Shown here: in pieces, positions 1 to 5,546 of the stretch
Position numbering within the stretch: position 1 is the stretch's first letter
Layout of the letters: each line of letters begins with the position of its first letter
Position numbers and translations under genes: made by a program
The notes under the pieces: model-generated
Told to the model about the DNA's origin: nothing
Seen by the model: the letters and a program-made list of their open reading frames with translations, nothing else
Database searches by the model: none
NCBI GenBank assembly: GCA_900770585.1
Contig: CAAGKW010000049.1
Coordinates: 1-5,546 of the forward strand
Direction: 5' to 3'
Origin: an uncultured Alistipes sp.
GTDB lineage: Bacteria > Bacteroidota > Bacteroidia > Bacteroidales > Rikenellaceae
DNA length: 5,546 bases

Positions 1-1
1 A

Positions 2-40
2 TTTGACCGTTCGTTCCGCTTTATCGGTTGGGACGATTAA
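2..40 (+). CDS. 3' end of an unidentified upstream gene (partial)
   Basis: The reading frame is open from the left edge and ends in TAA at 38-40. It reads FDRSFRFIGWDD and then stops. The codons (GAC, CGT, TCG, TTC, CGC, ATC, GGT) match those of the clear genes in this window, and the sequence turns sharply AT-rich right after the stop. A hairpin terminator follows 26 bases later, which fits the end of a transcription unit. Twelve residues are too few to name a family. It may or may not belong with the sugar cassette, because a terminator and a new promoter separate them. Confidence 0.5.
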   Translation, partial: FDRSFRFIGWDD

Positions 41-66
41 TATAAATAACATTAAATTTACAACTG

Positions 67-98
67 CCGCCGACAACCTCACAAGTGTCGGCGGTTTT
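67..98 (+). terminator. Rho-independent terminator of the upstream gene
   Basis: A perfect 9-bp GC-rich stem pairs CCGCCGACA (67-75) with TGTCGGCGG (86-94). The loop is 10 bases, and TTTTGTTATATT follows the stem directly. The T-run lies on the plus-strand side, so the hairpin would end transcription of the gene that stops at base 40. It insulates that gene from the ROK kinase promoter about 75 bases further on. Confidence 0.85.
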
Positions 99-170
99 GT
101 TATATTATACCTAAAATGTGGCTCAAACAGTAGTAAAAAAGCTAATTTTGAGAAAAACGGCAATAAAAAC

Positions 171-202
171 ATTGCTTTTTCAACAAAAAAATTTTAACTT
201 TG
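171..202 (+). promoter_or_regulatory. Bacteroidota-type promoter for the sugar cassette
   Basis: TAACTTTG at 195-202 matches the Bacteroidota -7 box TAnnTTTG exactly. ATTG at 171-174 lies 20 bases upstream, in the place of the -33 TTTG box. The start of transcription would be about base 207-210, giving a leader of roughly 45 bases before the ATG at 253. The position just after a terminator and just before a gene supports the call. No clear operator palindrome is visible next to it. Confidence 0.72.
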
Positions 203-252
203 TGGCACTACACACAACAGAAATAACTAATCTAAAAAACTCTAACTACACT

Positions 253-1218
253 ATGGCAGTAATTGGTGTCGATTTGGGCGGAACAAAAGTAGCTGCGGCT
301 CTGTACGACCAATCGGGAAAAATGTACTCGAAAGAGGTTAAATTGCTCAACGGTGCAGAAGGAGACGCTGTCGGTCAGCTTGTCGTCGATGTTATCAACA
401 CTTTGATTCTCCGTAGTCCGAGTATCTCAGTTGAGGCCATCGGCGTTTGTGTTCCTGGCATTGTCTATTCGAAGAAGGATACCGTTTGGGCTCCGAATAT
501 CCCCGGTTGGGATAACTACCCCCTCAAACAACGAATTGTTGCAGGTCTTAATCGCCCCGATTTGACCGTATGCATTGAAAGTGACCGTACTTGCTACATC
601 TTGGGCGAAGTATGGAAGGGAGCAGCTCGCGGCTGCGAGAACGCAATCTATTTAGCAGTCGGTACGGGTATCGGCGCAGGTATTCTGCTCGATGGTCGAA
701 TCATTCACGGTGCTAACGACATCGTTGGCGCAACGGGTTGGATGGCTCTGCAATATCCTTACACCGAGGAGTATATCCCCTGCGGTTGCTTCGAATATTA
801 TGCTTCGGGCAACGGTATCGCTACTCAGGCTCATCGTGCATTGCGTTGCGCCCGCAACTATACGGGCGTTCTCTCGAAGAAACCCATCGAGGAGGTTACC
901 TCGCACGATGTCTTTGCAGCATACGCCGAGGGCGACCATATCGCAATCAAGGTGCTCGACAAGGCGATCGATATGTGGGGAATGGGCACAGCTAACTTAG
1001 TCAGCCTGTTCAATCCCGAGAAGATTATCTTCGGTGGTGGCGTATTTGGTCCTGCGGCTCAATTTATCCCGCGTATCTACGACGAGGCTTGCAAATGGGG
1101 TCAGCCCATCTCGATGCAGGACGTTAAGTTCTGTGCCTCTGAGGTGCAGGGTGAGGCTGCGCTGTTCGGAGCCGCTTACTTGGCAATCCGAGCTACCCAC
1201 CCTATTGATGTAATGTAA
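253..1218 (+). CDS. ROK-family sugar kinase with a divergent sugar-binding site
   Basis: This 321-residue cytoplasmic protein has the usual length and layout of ROK (repressor/ORF/kinase) sugar kinases, which phosphorylate a hexose or amino sugar with ATP. Seen directly: the N-terminal phosphate loop DLGGTK (residues 7-12), the likely catalytic Asp in ESDRT (D111), LGE and GAARG after it, the GTGIGAG loop (137-143), the IIFGGGVF signature (258-265) and GEAALFGAAYLA at the C-terminus. There is no N-terminal helix-turn-helix, so it is a kinase rather than a NagC/XylR-type repressor. The start at 253 is chosen because the fold begins at once with MAVIGVDLGGTK. The frame is open back to an ATG at 118, but that start lies upstream of the promoter. 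Two family features are altered: GEIGH is GATGW (159-163), and only the last part of the zinc motif CxCGxxGCxE remains, as GCFE (178-181). The sugar substrate therefore cannot be taken from standard glucokinases. It is the first gene of a likely operon with the MFS transporter. Confidence 0.9.
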   Translation: MAVIGVDLGGTKVAAALYDQSGKMYSKEVKLLNGAEGDAVGQLVVDVINTLILRSPSISVEAIGVCVPGIVYSKKDTVWAPNIPGWDNYPLKQRIVAGLNRPDLTVCIESDRTCYILGEVWKGAARGCENAIYLAVGTGIGAGILLDGRIIHGANDIVGATGWMALQYPYTEEYIPCGCFEYYASGNGIATQAHRALRCARNYTGVLSKKPIEEVTSHDVFAAYAEGDHIAIKVLDKAIDMWGMGTANLVSLFNPEKIIFGGGVFGPAAQFIPRIYDEACKWGQPISMQDVKFCASEVQGEAALFGAAYLAIRATHPIDVM

Positions 1219-1234
1219 AACAAAATTACGACCT

Positions 1235-2383
1235 ATGAAAAACTACTCGACTTCTTCCGTTTTCGTTGCAGCTTGCGCGGGAATGGCTTTTTTTGGAGTT
1301 ACAATGTTGTCGCTCGCTCCGATCCTCGGTCCACTGAACGAGAGCGTTGCAGGTGCTAATGCTCTGCCCTCGACTATGTCGATCGGTATCATTATCGGTA
1401 CAATTCTTTTCGGCCCGATCGTCGATAAATTCGGTTACAAATGGTTGCTCGTGCTCGGCTCAACTATGGCTCTGGCTGGCATCCAGGGTCTGGCAAACTT
1501 CACCAGCATCAGTTTGTTGCATACGTCGATCTTCCTGCTCGGCTTTGGTGGCGGTATTCTGAACGGCGAAACAAACGCCTTGGTATCTGACATTTACGAC
1601 GATAGCAAGCGTGGTGGCCGTCTGGGCGTTCTGGGCGCATTCTATTGCATTGGTGCAATGCTTTGGACTCTGCTCAACTACTTCATTCCCGAGTATCGAA
1701 TTCCGCTGAACGCAGTATCGGCTGTGATGGTGGCATTCATCATCTTCTTCTGCTCGATCTCGTTCCCGCAGGCTAAGCCGCAGGAGAACGTATCGCTGGG
1801 CAAGTCGCTCGGTCTGTTGAAGTACCCCGCACTGATTGCATTCTCATTCGTACTCTTCTTCCAGAGTGGTTTCGAGGGCGCAAGTGGCAGTTTCACCGTT
1901 TCGTTCCTCGACAAGTCGGCAGGTATGGATAATGCAGCCGCTACCCTCTCGATGACGTGGTTTACGCTGGGTATGATGGCTGGTCGTCTGCCTCTGGGTG
2001 CAATTATGAATCGATTGAAGGATCTTGGCACTCTGTACCTATATTTAACAGTAGCGTTGATCGGTGTTGTACTGTTCTACTTATTCAGCAATGAGGTAGC
2101 CGTTGTTTACGCTGCTATGACGCTGATCGGTTTTGGTGTTGGCGCAACGTTCCCCGTTGTACTGAACTATATCGGTGGTGCTTTCCGCGAGTTGTCAGGT
2201 ACAGCATTCTCGATTGCACTGTTCATCGCGCTGTGCGGACAGTCGGCATTCAACAAACTGACTGGTTTGGCATTCGACGATGGTAACTATCAGTTGTTGC
2301 CGTTGATGTTGATTTTGGCTGTTGTTGCGATTATGGTTTTGGTTCCGTTCGCAGTTTCAATCGCCAAGAAGATGAACAAATAA
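1235..2383 (+). CDS. MFS transporter, probable sugar:H+ symporter
   Basis: This inner-membrane protein of 382 residues has about twelve hydrophobic segments, at roughly 7-30, 46-67, 70-88, 93-113, 131-151, 157-178, 198-218, 235-257, 265-284, 287-307, 322-342 and 353-375. Major-facilitator motif A appears between helices 2 and 3 as GPIVDKFGYKW (60-70), and a weaker copy (GAIMNRLKDLG) follows helix 8. Helix 4 carries polar residues in LNGETNALVSD (109-119), where sugar porters of this superfamily often bind substrate. It begins 16 bases after the ROK kinase stop, so the two are almost certainly co-transcribed. Uptake without phosphorylation would make the kinase necessary as the first step. The specificity is inferred from context only: it could import a free hexose, amino sugar or disaccharide. 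A place in the fucose/glucose/N-acetylglucosamine (FHS) branch is plausible but not shown. Confidence 0.86.
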   Translation: MKNYSTSSVFVAACAGMAFFGVTMLSLAPILGPLNESVAGANALPSTMSIGIIIGTILFGPIVDKFGYKWLLVLGSTMALAGIQGLANFTSISLLHTSIFLLGFGGGILNGETNALVSDIYDDSKRGGRLGVLGAFYCIGAMLWTLLNYFIPEYRIPLNAVSAVMVAFIIFFCSISFPQAKPQENVSLGKSLGLLKYPALIAFSFVLFFQSGFEGASGSFTVSFLDKSAGMDNAAATLSMTWFTLGMMAGRLPLGAIMNRLKDLGTLYLYLTVALIGVVLFYLFSNEVAVVYAAMTLIGFGVGATFPVVLNYIGGAFRELSGTAFSIALFIALCGQSAFNKLTGLAFDDGNYQLLPLMLILAVVAIMVLVPFAVSIAKKMNK

Positions 2384-2444
2384 AAAAAGAAAACCCACAA
2401 TTAACTAATTAACTATTTTATAATTTCTAAAAACACAAAGCAAA
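2384..2444 (+). other. AT-rich leader of the SIS gene with tandem TTAACTAA/TTAACTAT
   Basis: The 61 bases between the transporter and the SIS gene are very AT-rich and contain no terminator hairpin, so read-through from the cassette promoter is likely. Two back-to-back 8-mers, TTAACTAA (2401-2408) and TTAACTAT (2409-2416), differ at one base. TAATTTCT at 2421-2428 is a poor match to the -7 box TAnnTTTG, and no -33 TTTG lies 19-21 bases upstream. I do not call a promoter, although the gap is much longer than the one before the transporter and a secondary start is possible. No Shine-Dalgarno site is visible, as is usual in this phylum. Confidence 0.5.
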
Positions 2445-3206
2445 ATGTTAGCTAACGAATGGAAAAAAAATGCGATTGCCGTGATGGACAAAATCGAGGC
2501 TACGCAGATGGAACAGATCAAGGAAGTTGCTAAGGTAATGGCCGACACTATCGAGGCTGGCCGTTGGGTACACACTTTCGGTTGCGGCCACGCAAACCTG
2601 CCTATCGAGGAGATGTATCCCCGTATCGGTGGTTTCGTAGGTTTCCACCCCTTGTGTGAGATTCCCCTGACCTTCTTTACCCACATCACCGGTGAGATGG
2701 GTATTCACCAGTTCTTGTGGTTGGAGCGCGCTGAGGGTTACGGTCAGTCGATTATGAAGAGCTGGAACTTCGACGAGAAGGACGTTCTCTGGATCTTCTC
2801 GCACACCGGTATCAACGCTGTGAATATCGACGTTGCTTTGGAGGCAAAGAAGCGCGGTATGAAGGTTATCGTATTCGGTTCGGCTGCTGAGACCGGCAAC
2901 AAGGTTCCCCGTCACTCGTGCGGTAAGAACTTGTTCCAGATCGCAGACTACGTAGTTGACACCTGCTGCCCGATCGTTGACGCATCGTGCCAGTTGAAGA
3001 AGCACCAGGACAAGGTTGGTCCTCTGTCGACTATGGCTTCGGTAACCACCGTTTGGATGACTATCTGCACCGTTGCTGAGATTTTGGAGGATCGCGGCGT
3101 TAAGCTGTTCATCCACCCCTCGCACAACGTTCCTGGCGACACCACCGCTCACGAGCGTCTGGATGCTTGCATCAACGAGTACAAGCGCCGTTCGGTTGGT
3201 TTGTAA
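2445..3206 (+). CDS. SIS-domain phosphosugar-binding protein, UPF0309-like
   Basis: This soluble 253-residue protein has one SIS (sugar isomerase) domain and is close to the usual length of UPF0309-type "sugar isomerase domain" proteins. Visible family features are a helical N-terminus, the glycine loop TFGCGHA (44-50) followed by IEEMYPRIGG (54-63), the phosphate-binding stretch FSHTGIN (118-124), the strand VIVFGS (141-146), PLSTMAS (193-199) and HPSHNVPGD (224-232) near the end. In known SIS enzymes the Ser/Thr-rich loop holds the sugar phosphate. Isomerase, deaminase and etherase activities all occur in the fold. The length and motifs argue against MurQ, which is about 300 residues, and the single domain excludes GlmS. 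Its place after a kinase and transporter suggests that it acts on the kinase product or a derivative. All 11 His codons are CAC and 10 of 11 Phe codons are TTC, which points to strong expression. The reaction is unknown. Confidence 0.85.
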   Translation: MLANEWKKNAIAVMDKIEATQMEQIKEVAKVMADTIEAGRWVHTFGCGHANLPIEEMYPRIGGFVGFHPLCEIPLTFFTHITGEMGIHQFLWLERAEGYGQSIMKSWNFDEKDVLWIFSHTGINAVNIDVALEAKKRGMKVIVFGSAAETGNKVPRHSCGKNLFQIADYVVDTCCPIVDASCQLKKHQDKVGPLSTMASVTTVWMTICTVAEILEDRGVKLFIHPSHNVPGDTTAHERLDACINEYKRRSVGL

Positions 3207-3228
3207 TCAACAAGCGTTCGCAAACAAG

Positions 3229-3259
3229 AAACGCCCCGATCGCAATGATCGGGGCGTTT
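3229..3259. terminator. Two-way Rho-independent terminator between convergent units
   Basis: A perfect 13-bp stem pairs AAACGCCCCGATC-type sequence at 3229-3241 (first two bases AA) with its complement at 3247-3259, around a GCAAT loop. The plus side continues TTTACTTTT. The minus side reads as a T-rich TTCTTGTTTG. It lies 22 bases after the SIS gene stop and 25 bases after the argH stop on the other strand, so it can serve both units. Confidence 0.9.
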
Positions 3260-3284
3260 ACTTTTGGGAGATTAGAATAGCGCA

Positions 3285-4577
3285 CTACTTCATCTGCTCC
3301 ATTACGCAGCGCATCTTCTCGGCGATCTCCGCATTGCAAAGATTGCCAATACTACCCTCGTGCGTGTGGTGTACCTCGCGCGTAGGTTTATACTCGCCAA
3401 GCTGCACCTGCATACCCACCTCACGATAAGCGTCGCGGAAAGGCATACCGCCGAGCGCCAAACGATTGACATCCTCGACCGTAAACAGATAATCATACTT
3501 GCTATCCGAAACAATATCGCGGTTAATGCGAATGTGCTGCAACATAAAGTCGCACATATCAAGGCAGGTACGAATTTCGGTCGTTGCGGGGAAAATAATA
3601 TCCTTCAATAACTGCAAATCACGATGATACCCCAACGGCAGATTTGTCGTCAGCAACGAAATTTCATTGGGCACAGCCTGCAAGCGGTTGCACTTACCGC
3701 GCATAATCTCAAATACGTCGGGATTTTTCTTGTGAGGCATAATGCTCGAACCGGTTGTCAGCTCGTCGGGGAAACTCACGAAACCGAAATTCTGGCACAT
3801 AAACAGACAAACGTCCATAGCCATCTTTCCCAGCGTCGACGCCAAAGCCGCAATAGCGTATGCCGCAGCACGCTCGGTCTTACCGCGACTCATCTGCGCT
3901 GCAACCACGTTATAGTGGAGCGTTTCGAAACCCAGCAACTCGGTGGTCATTCTTCGATTCAGCGGGAACGACGAGCCATAGCCCGCAGCCGAGCCGAGCG
4001 GATTCTGATTAGCGATTTTGTAGGCCGCCGCAATCATCTGCATATCATCAACCAACGACTCTGCGTAGGCACCAAACCACAGACCAAACGACGAAGGCAT
4101 TGCCACCTGCAAGTGAGTATAACCAGGCATCAGCACGTCAGCATACTCCTTGCTCAACTTCTGCAAGCGTGCGAAAAGAGCCTCTGCGTGCTCGGCAATC
4201 ATTCGCAACTCGTCGCGCATAAAGAGTTTCAAATCGACCAGCACCTGATCGTTACGCGAGCGACCCGAATGAATTTTCTTACCAACATCGCCCAACTTGC
4301 GAGTCAGCATCAACTCAACCTGCGAATGGACATCCTCGATACCCTCCTCGATCACAAACTCACCGCGCTCGGCCATCGCGTGGATCTCCTCCAACGCCAC
4401 GAGCAGCGTATCCAACTCCTCCTTTTCGAGCAGACCAATGCTCTCCAACATACGGATATGCGCCATCGACCCTTCGACATCATATTTTGCCAGTCGCAAA
4501 TCCAACTCACGATCGCGACCTACGGTAAACTCCTCGATCAATTTATCGGGCTCGAAGCCCTTGCTCCAAAGTTTCAT
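3285..4577 (-). CDS. argH: Argininosuccinate lyase
   Basis: The enzyme splits argininosuccinate into arginine and fumarate, the last step of arginine biosynthesis, and works as a cytoplasmic homotetramer of the fumarase/aspartase superfamily. All three conserved regions are visible in 430 residues: HSGRSRNDQV (103-112), GYTHLQ (152-157, with the likely catalytic His155) and the lyase signature GSSIMPHKKNP (276-286) with its catalytic serine. The family average is nearer 450-460 residues, but both ends align sensibly. The N-terminus starts with KLW and FTVGRDRELD, as in other Bacteroidota copies, and the C-terminus keeps HEGSIGN, so it is complete. AMP replaces the common AQP after GYTHLQ. The ATG at 4577-4575 is 2 bases after the stop of the ArgE-like gene, implying translational coupling in one operon. 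Transcription ends at the shared hairpin. Confidence 0.97.
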   Translation of the reverse strand: MKLWSKGFEPDKLIEEFTVGRDRELDLRLAKYDVEGSMAHIRMLESIGLLEKEELDTLLVALEEIHAMAERGEFVIEEGIEDVHSQVELMLTRKLGDVGKKIHSGRSRNDQVLVDLKLFMRDELRMIAEHAEALFARLQKLSKEYADVLMPGYTHLQVAMPSSFGLWFGAYAESLVDDMQMIAAAYKIANQNPLGSAAGYGSSFPLNRRMTTELLGFETLHYNVVAAQMSRGKTERAAAYAIAALASTLGKMAMDVCLFMCQNFGFVSFPDELTTGSSIMPHKKNPDVFEIMRGKCNRLQAVPNEISLLTTNLPLGYHRDLQLLKDIIFPATTEIRTCLDMCDFMLQHIRINRDIVSDSKYDYLFTVEDVNRLALGGMPFRDAYREVGMQVQLGEYKPTREVHHTHEGSIGNLCNAEIAEKMRCVMEQMK

Positions 4578-4579
4578 AT

Positions 4580-5546
4580 CTAAATCGTTTCTTTCAATTT
4601 CTGAATTAGTTTGTCGTACAGTTCAATACCCTCCTCGATCTCGCTTTCGAGCACATACTCATCGGCCGAATGCGAACGCGACGACTCTCCCACTCCCATT
4701 TTCAATGACGGGAAAGGCATCAATGCCATATCGGACGTGGTAGGCGACACAAACGTCTGACGACCAATCGCTTTTGCAGCCTTAACCAATGGGTGATCCT
4801 CGCCAATTGCCGAAGCACGCACACGCGTCGAACGTGGCACCAAATCGCACTCAACGGCCGCTTGCAACAGTTCGACGGTCTGCTCGTTGGTATATGCGTC
4901 CGTCGTGCGAACATCAACCACAAATCGACACTCATCAGGTACAACGTTGTGCTGCGTACCTGCCGAGATCATTGTCACTGCAATATTGATCGGGCCAAGC
5001 AACTCGGAGCAACGATCAAAACGATAGTTGCGCAGTCGCTCGATGTCTGCAATCGCCTTATAGAGAGCATTTTCCCCCTCATTGCGAGCCGCGTGGCCAC
5101 GACGACCGTGCGCAGTTGCGTCAAAAACCAGCAATCCGCGCTCGCCCACTGCCGCCTGCATTTGGGTCGGCTCACCCACAAGCGCCATATCGATCTTTAT
5201 GCCTACACGCTCAAATTCGGGCAACATCGCACGCATACCCTTCTCACCCATCACCTCCTCCTCGGCCGTGAGCGCAAGAATCAAATTGAAGGGCAACTCC
5301 TCACGATAGTATTGGCAGAACGTAGCAGCCAATGCCACCACCGAAGCTCCCGCATCATTGCTACCCAATCCATAGATTCGGCCGTCACGATGCAACGGAG
5401 TATAAGGGTCGAGCGTATAAGCCGCAGAGGGCTTCACCGTATCGTGGTGCGAATTGAGCAACAATGTGGGTTTCGACTCGTCGAATGCCACGCACCGTGC
5501 CCACACATTATTATGGATACGCTGCACATCGATACCTTGCGCACGC
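4580..5546 (-). CDS. argE: ArgE-like M20 deacylase (5' end beyond window)
   Basis: This is an M20-family metal-dependent amidase that removes the acyl group from an arginine precursor (N-acylornithine or N-acylcitrulline) in the cytoplasm. About 322 residues are visible, and the frame stays open to the right edge, so the true start is outside. A GTG at 5527 is an internal Val in GIDVQRIHNN and should not be read as the start. Two-metal site motifs are in order: SHHDTV, GLGSNDAGA (bridging Asp), TAEEE (base Glu and metal Glu), VGEPT and the C-terminal HSADEY (metal His). The dimerisation region is present, with GRRGHAA and AGTQHNVVPDECRF. Fewer than about 60 residues should be missing, given family lengths of 350-380. 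Placement just before argH supports ArgE over DapE or carboxypeptidase relatives. Bacteroides is known to use succinylated intermediates, so the acyl group could be succinyl rather than acetyl. Confidence 0.85.
   Translation of the reverse strand, partial: RAQGIDVQRIHNNVWARCVAFDESKPTLLLNSHHDTVKPSAAYTLDPYTPLHRDGRIYGLGSNDAGASVVALAATFCQYYREELPFNLILALTAEEEVMGEKGMRAMLPEFERVGIKIDMALVGEPTQMQAAVGERGLLVFDATAHGRRGHAARNEGENALYKAIADIERLRNYRFDRCSELLGPINIAVTMISAGTQHNVVPDECRFVVDVRTTDAYTNEQTVELLQAAVECDLVPRSTRVRASAIGEDHPLVKAAKAIGRQTFVSPTTSDMALMPFPSLKMGVGESSRSHSADEYVLESEIEEGIELYDKLIQKLKETI

Noticed and set aside
41..66. Short plus-strand frame starting at base 3 and running through the terminator
   Set aside because: It crosses the terminator hairpin and the AT-rich spacer with no coding character.
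118..252. Upstream ATG that would extend the ROK kinase by 45 residues
   Set aside because: The extension starts upstream of the promoter -7 box at 195-202, is Lys/Asn-rich and AT-rich like a leader, and the conserved fold begins exactly at the ATG at 253.
2414..2428. Possible promoter -7 box in front of the SIS gene
   Set aside because: TATTTTAT and TAATTTCT each miss key bases of TAnnTTTG, and no -33 TTTG lies at the right distance.
2448..3152. Long minus-strand open frame (234 codons) opposite the SIS gene
   Set aside because: It is a shadow of the strongly biased codons of the SIS gene. The product has no recognisable motif, and the plus frame has clear family motifs.
2445..3206. SIS gene as MurQ (MurNAc-6-phosphate etherase) or GmhA
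   Set aside because: It is shorter than MurQ and lacks its expected motifs, while it is longer than GmhA (about 190 residues). The ending HPSHNVPGD fits the UPF0309 type better.
3624..4583. Long plus-strand open frame (319 codons) opposite argH
   Set aside because: The product is rich in His, Gln and Arg with no domain, while the minus strand encodes complete ArgH motifs. It is a mirror of argH.
5525..5527. GTG as start codon of the ArgE-like gene
   Set aside because: The frame is open upstream to the window edge and reads RAQGIDVQRIHNN, which fits the interior of an M20 domain, so the GTG is an internal valine.

Overview
The window looks like chromosomal DNA from a gut-type Bacteroidota (Bacteroidales) bacterium. 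The signs are a Bacteroidota-style promoter (ATTG, 20 bp, TAACTTTG) in front of the first complete gene, A-rich leaders without clear Shine-Dalgarno sites, heavy use of TCG for serine, and an ArgH with the AMP variant after GYTHLQ. Assignment to Rikenellaceae/Alistipes would be a guess. There are no RNA genes, insertion sequences, CRISPR arrays or phage genes, and no gene-free stretch longer than about 215 bases.

Left part (1-252): the last 12 codons of an unidentified plus-strand gene end at base 40. A hairpin terminator follows at 67-98, and then the promoter of the next unit at about 171-202.

Middle part (253-3206, plus strand): a three-gene sugar-use cassette. It encodes a ROK-family sugar kinase, a 12-helix MFS sugar transporter 16 bases downstream, and a SIS-domain phosphosugar protein of the UPF0309 type after a 61-base leader. 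Read together, the transporter would bring in a sugar, the ROK enzyme would phosphorylate it, and the SIS protein would isomerise or otherwise process the sugar phosphate. The substrate is unknown. The kinase lacks the Glu and His that normally read the sugar and lacks the usual zinc cluster, so it belongs to a divergent ROK branch. This is the least ordinary part of the window.

Right part (3285-5546, minus strand): the end of an arginine biosynthesis operon. An ArgE-like M20 deacylase, cut off by the window edge, is followed 2 bases later by argH (argininosuccinate lyase). The sugar cassette and the arg operon converge on a strong two-way terminator hairpin at 3229-3259.

I found no clear new molecular system. 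The best candidate for novelty is the uncharacterised specificity of the ROK/MFS/SIS cassette.
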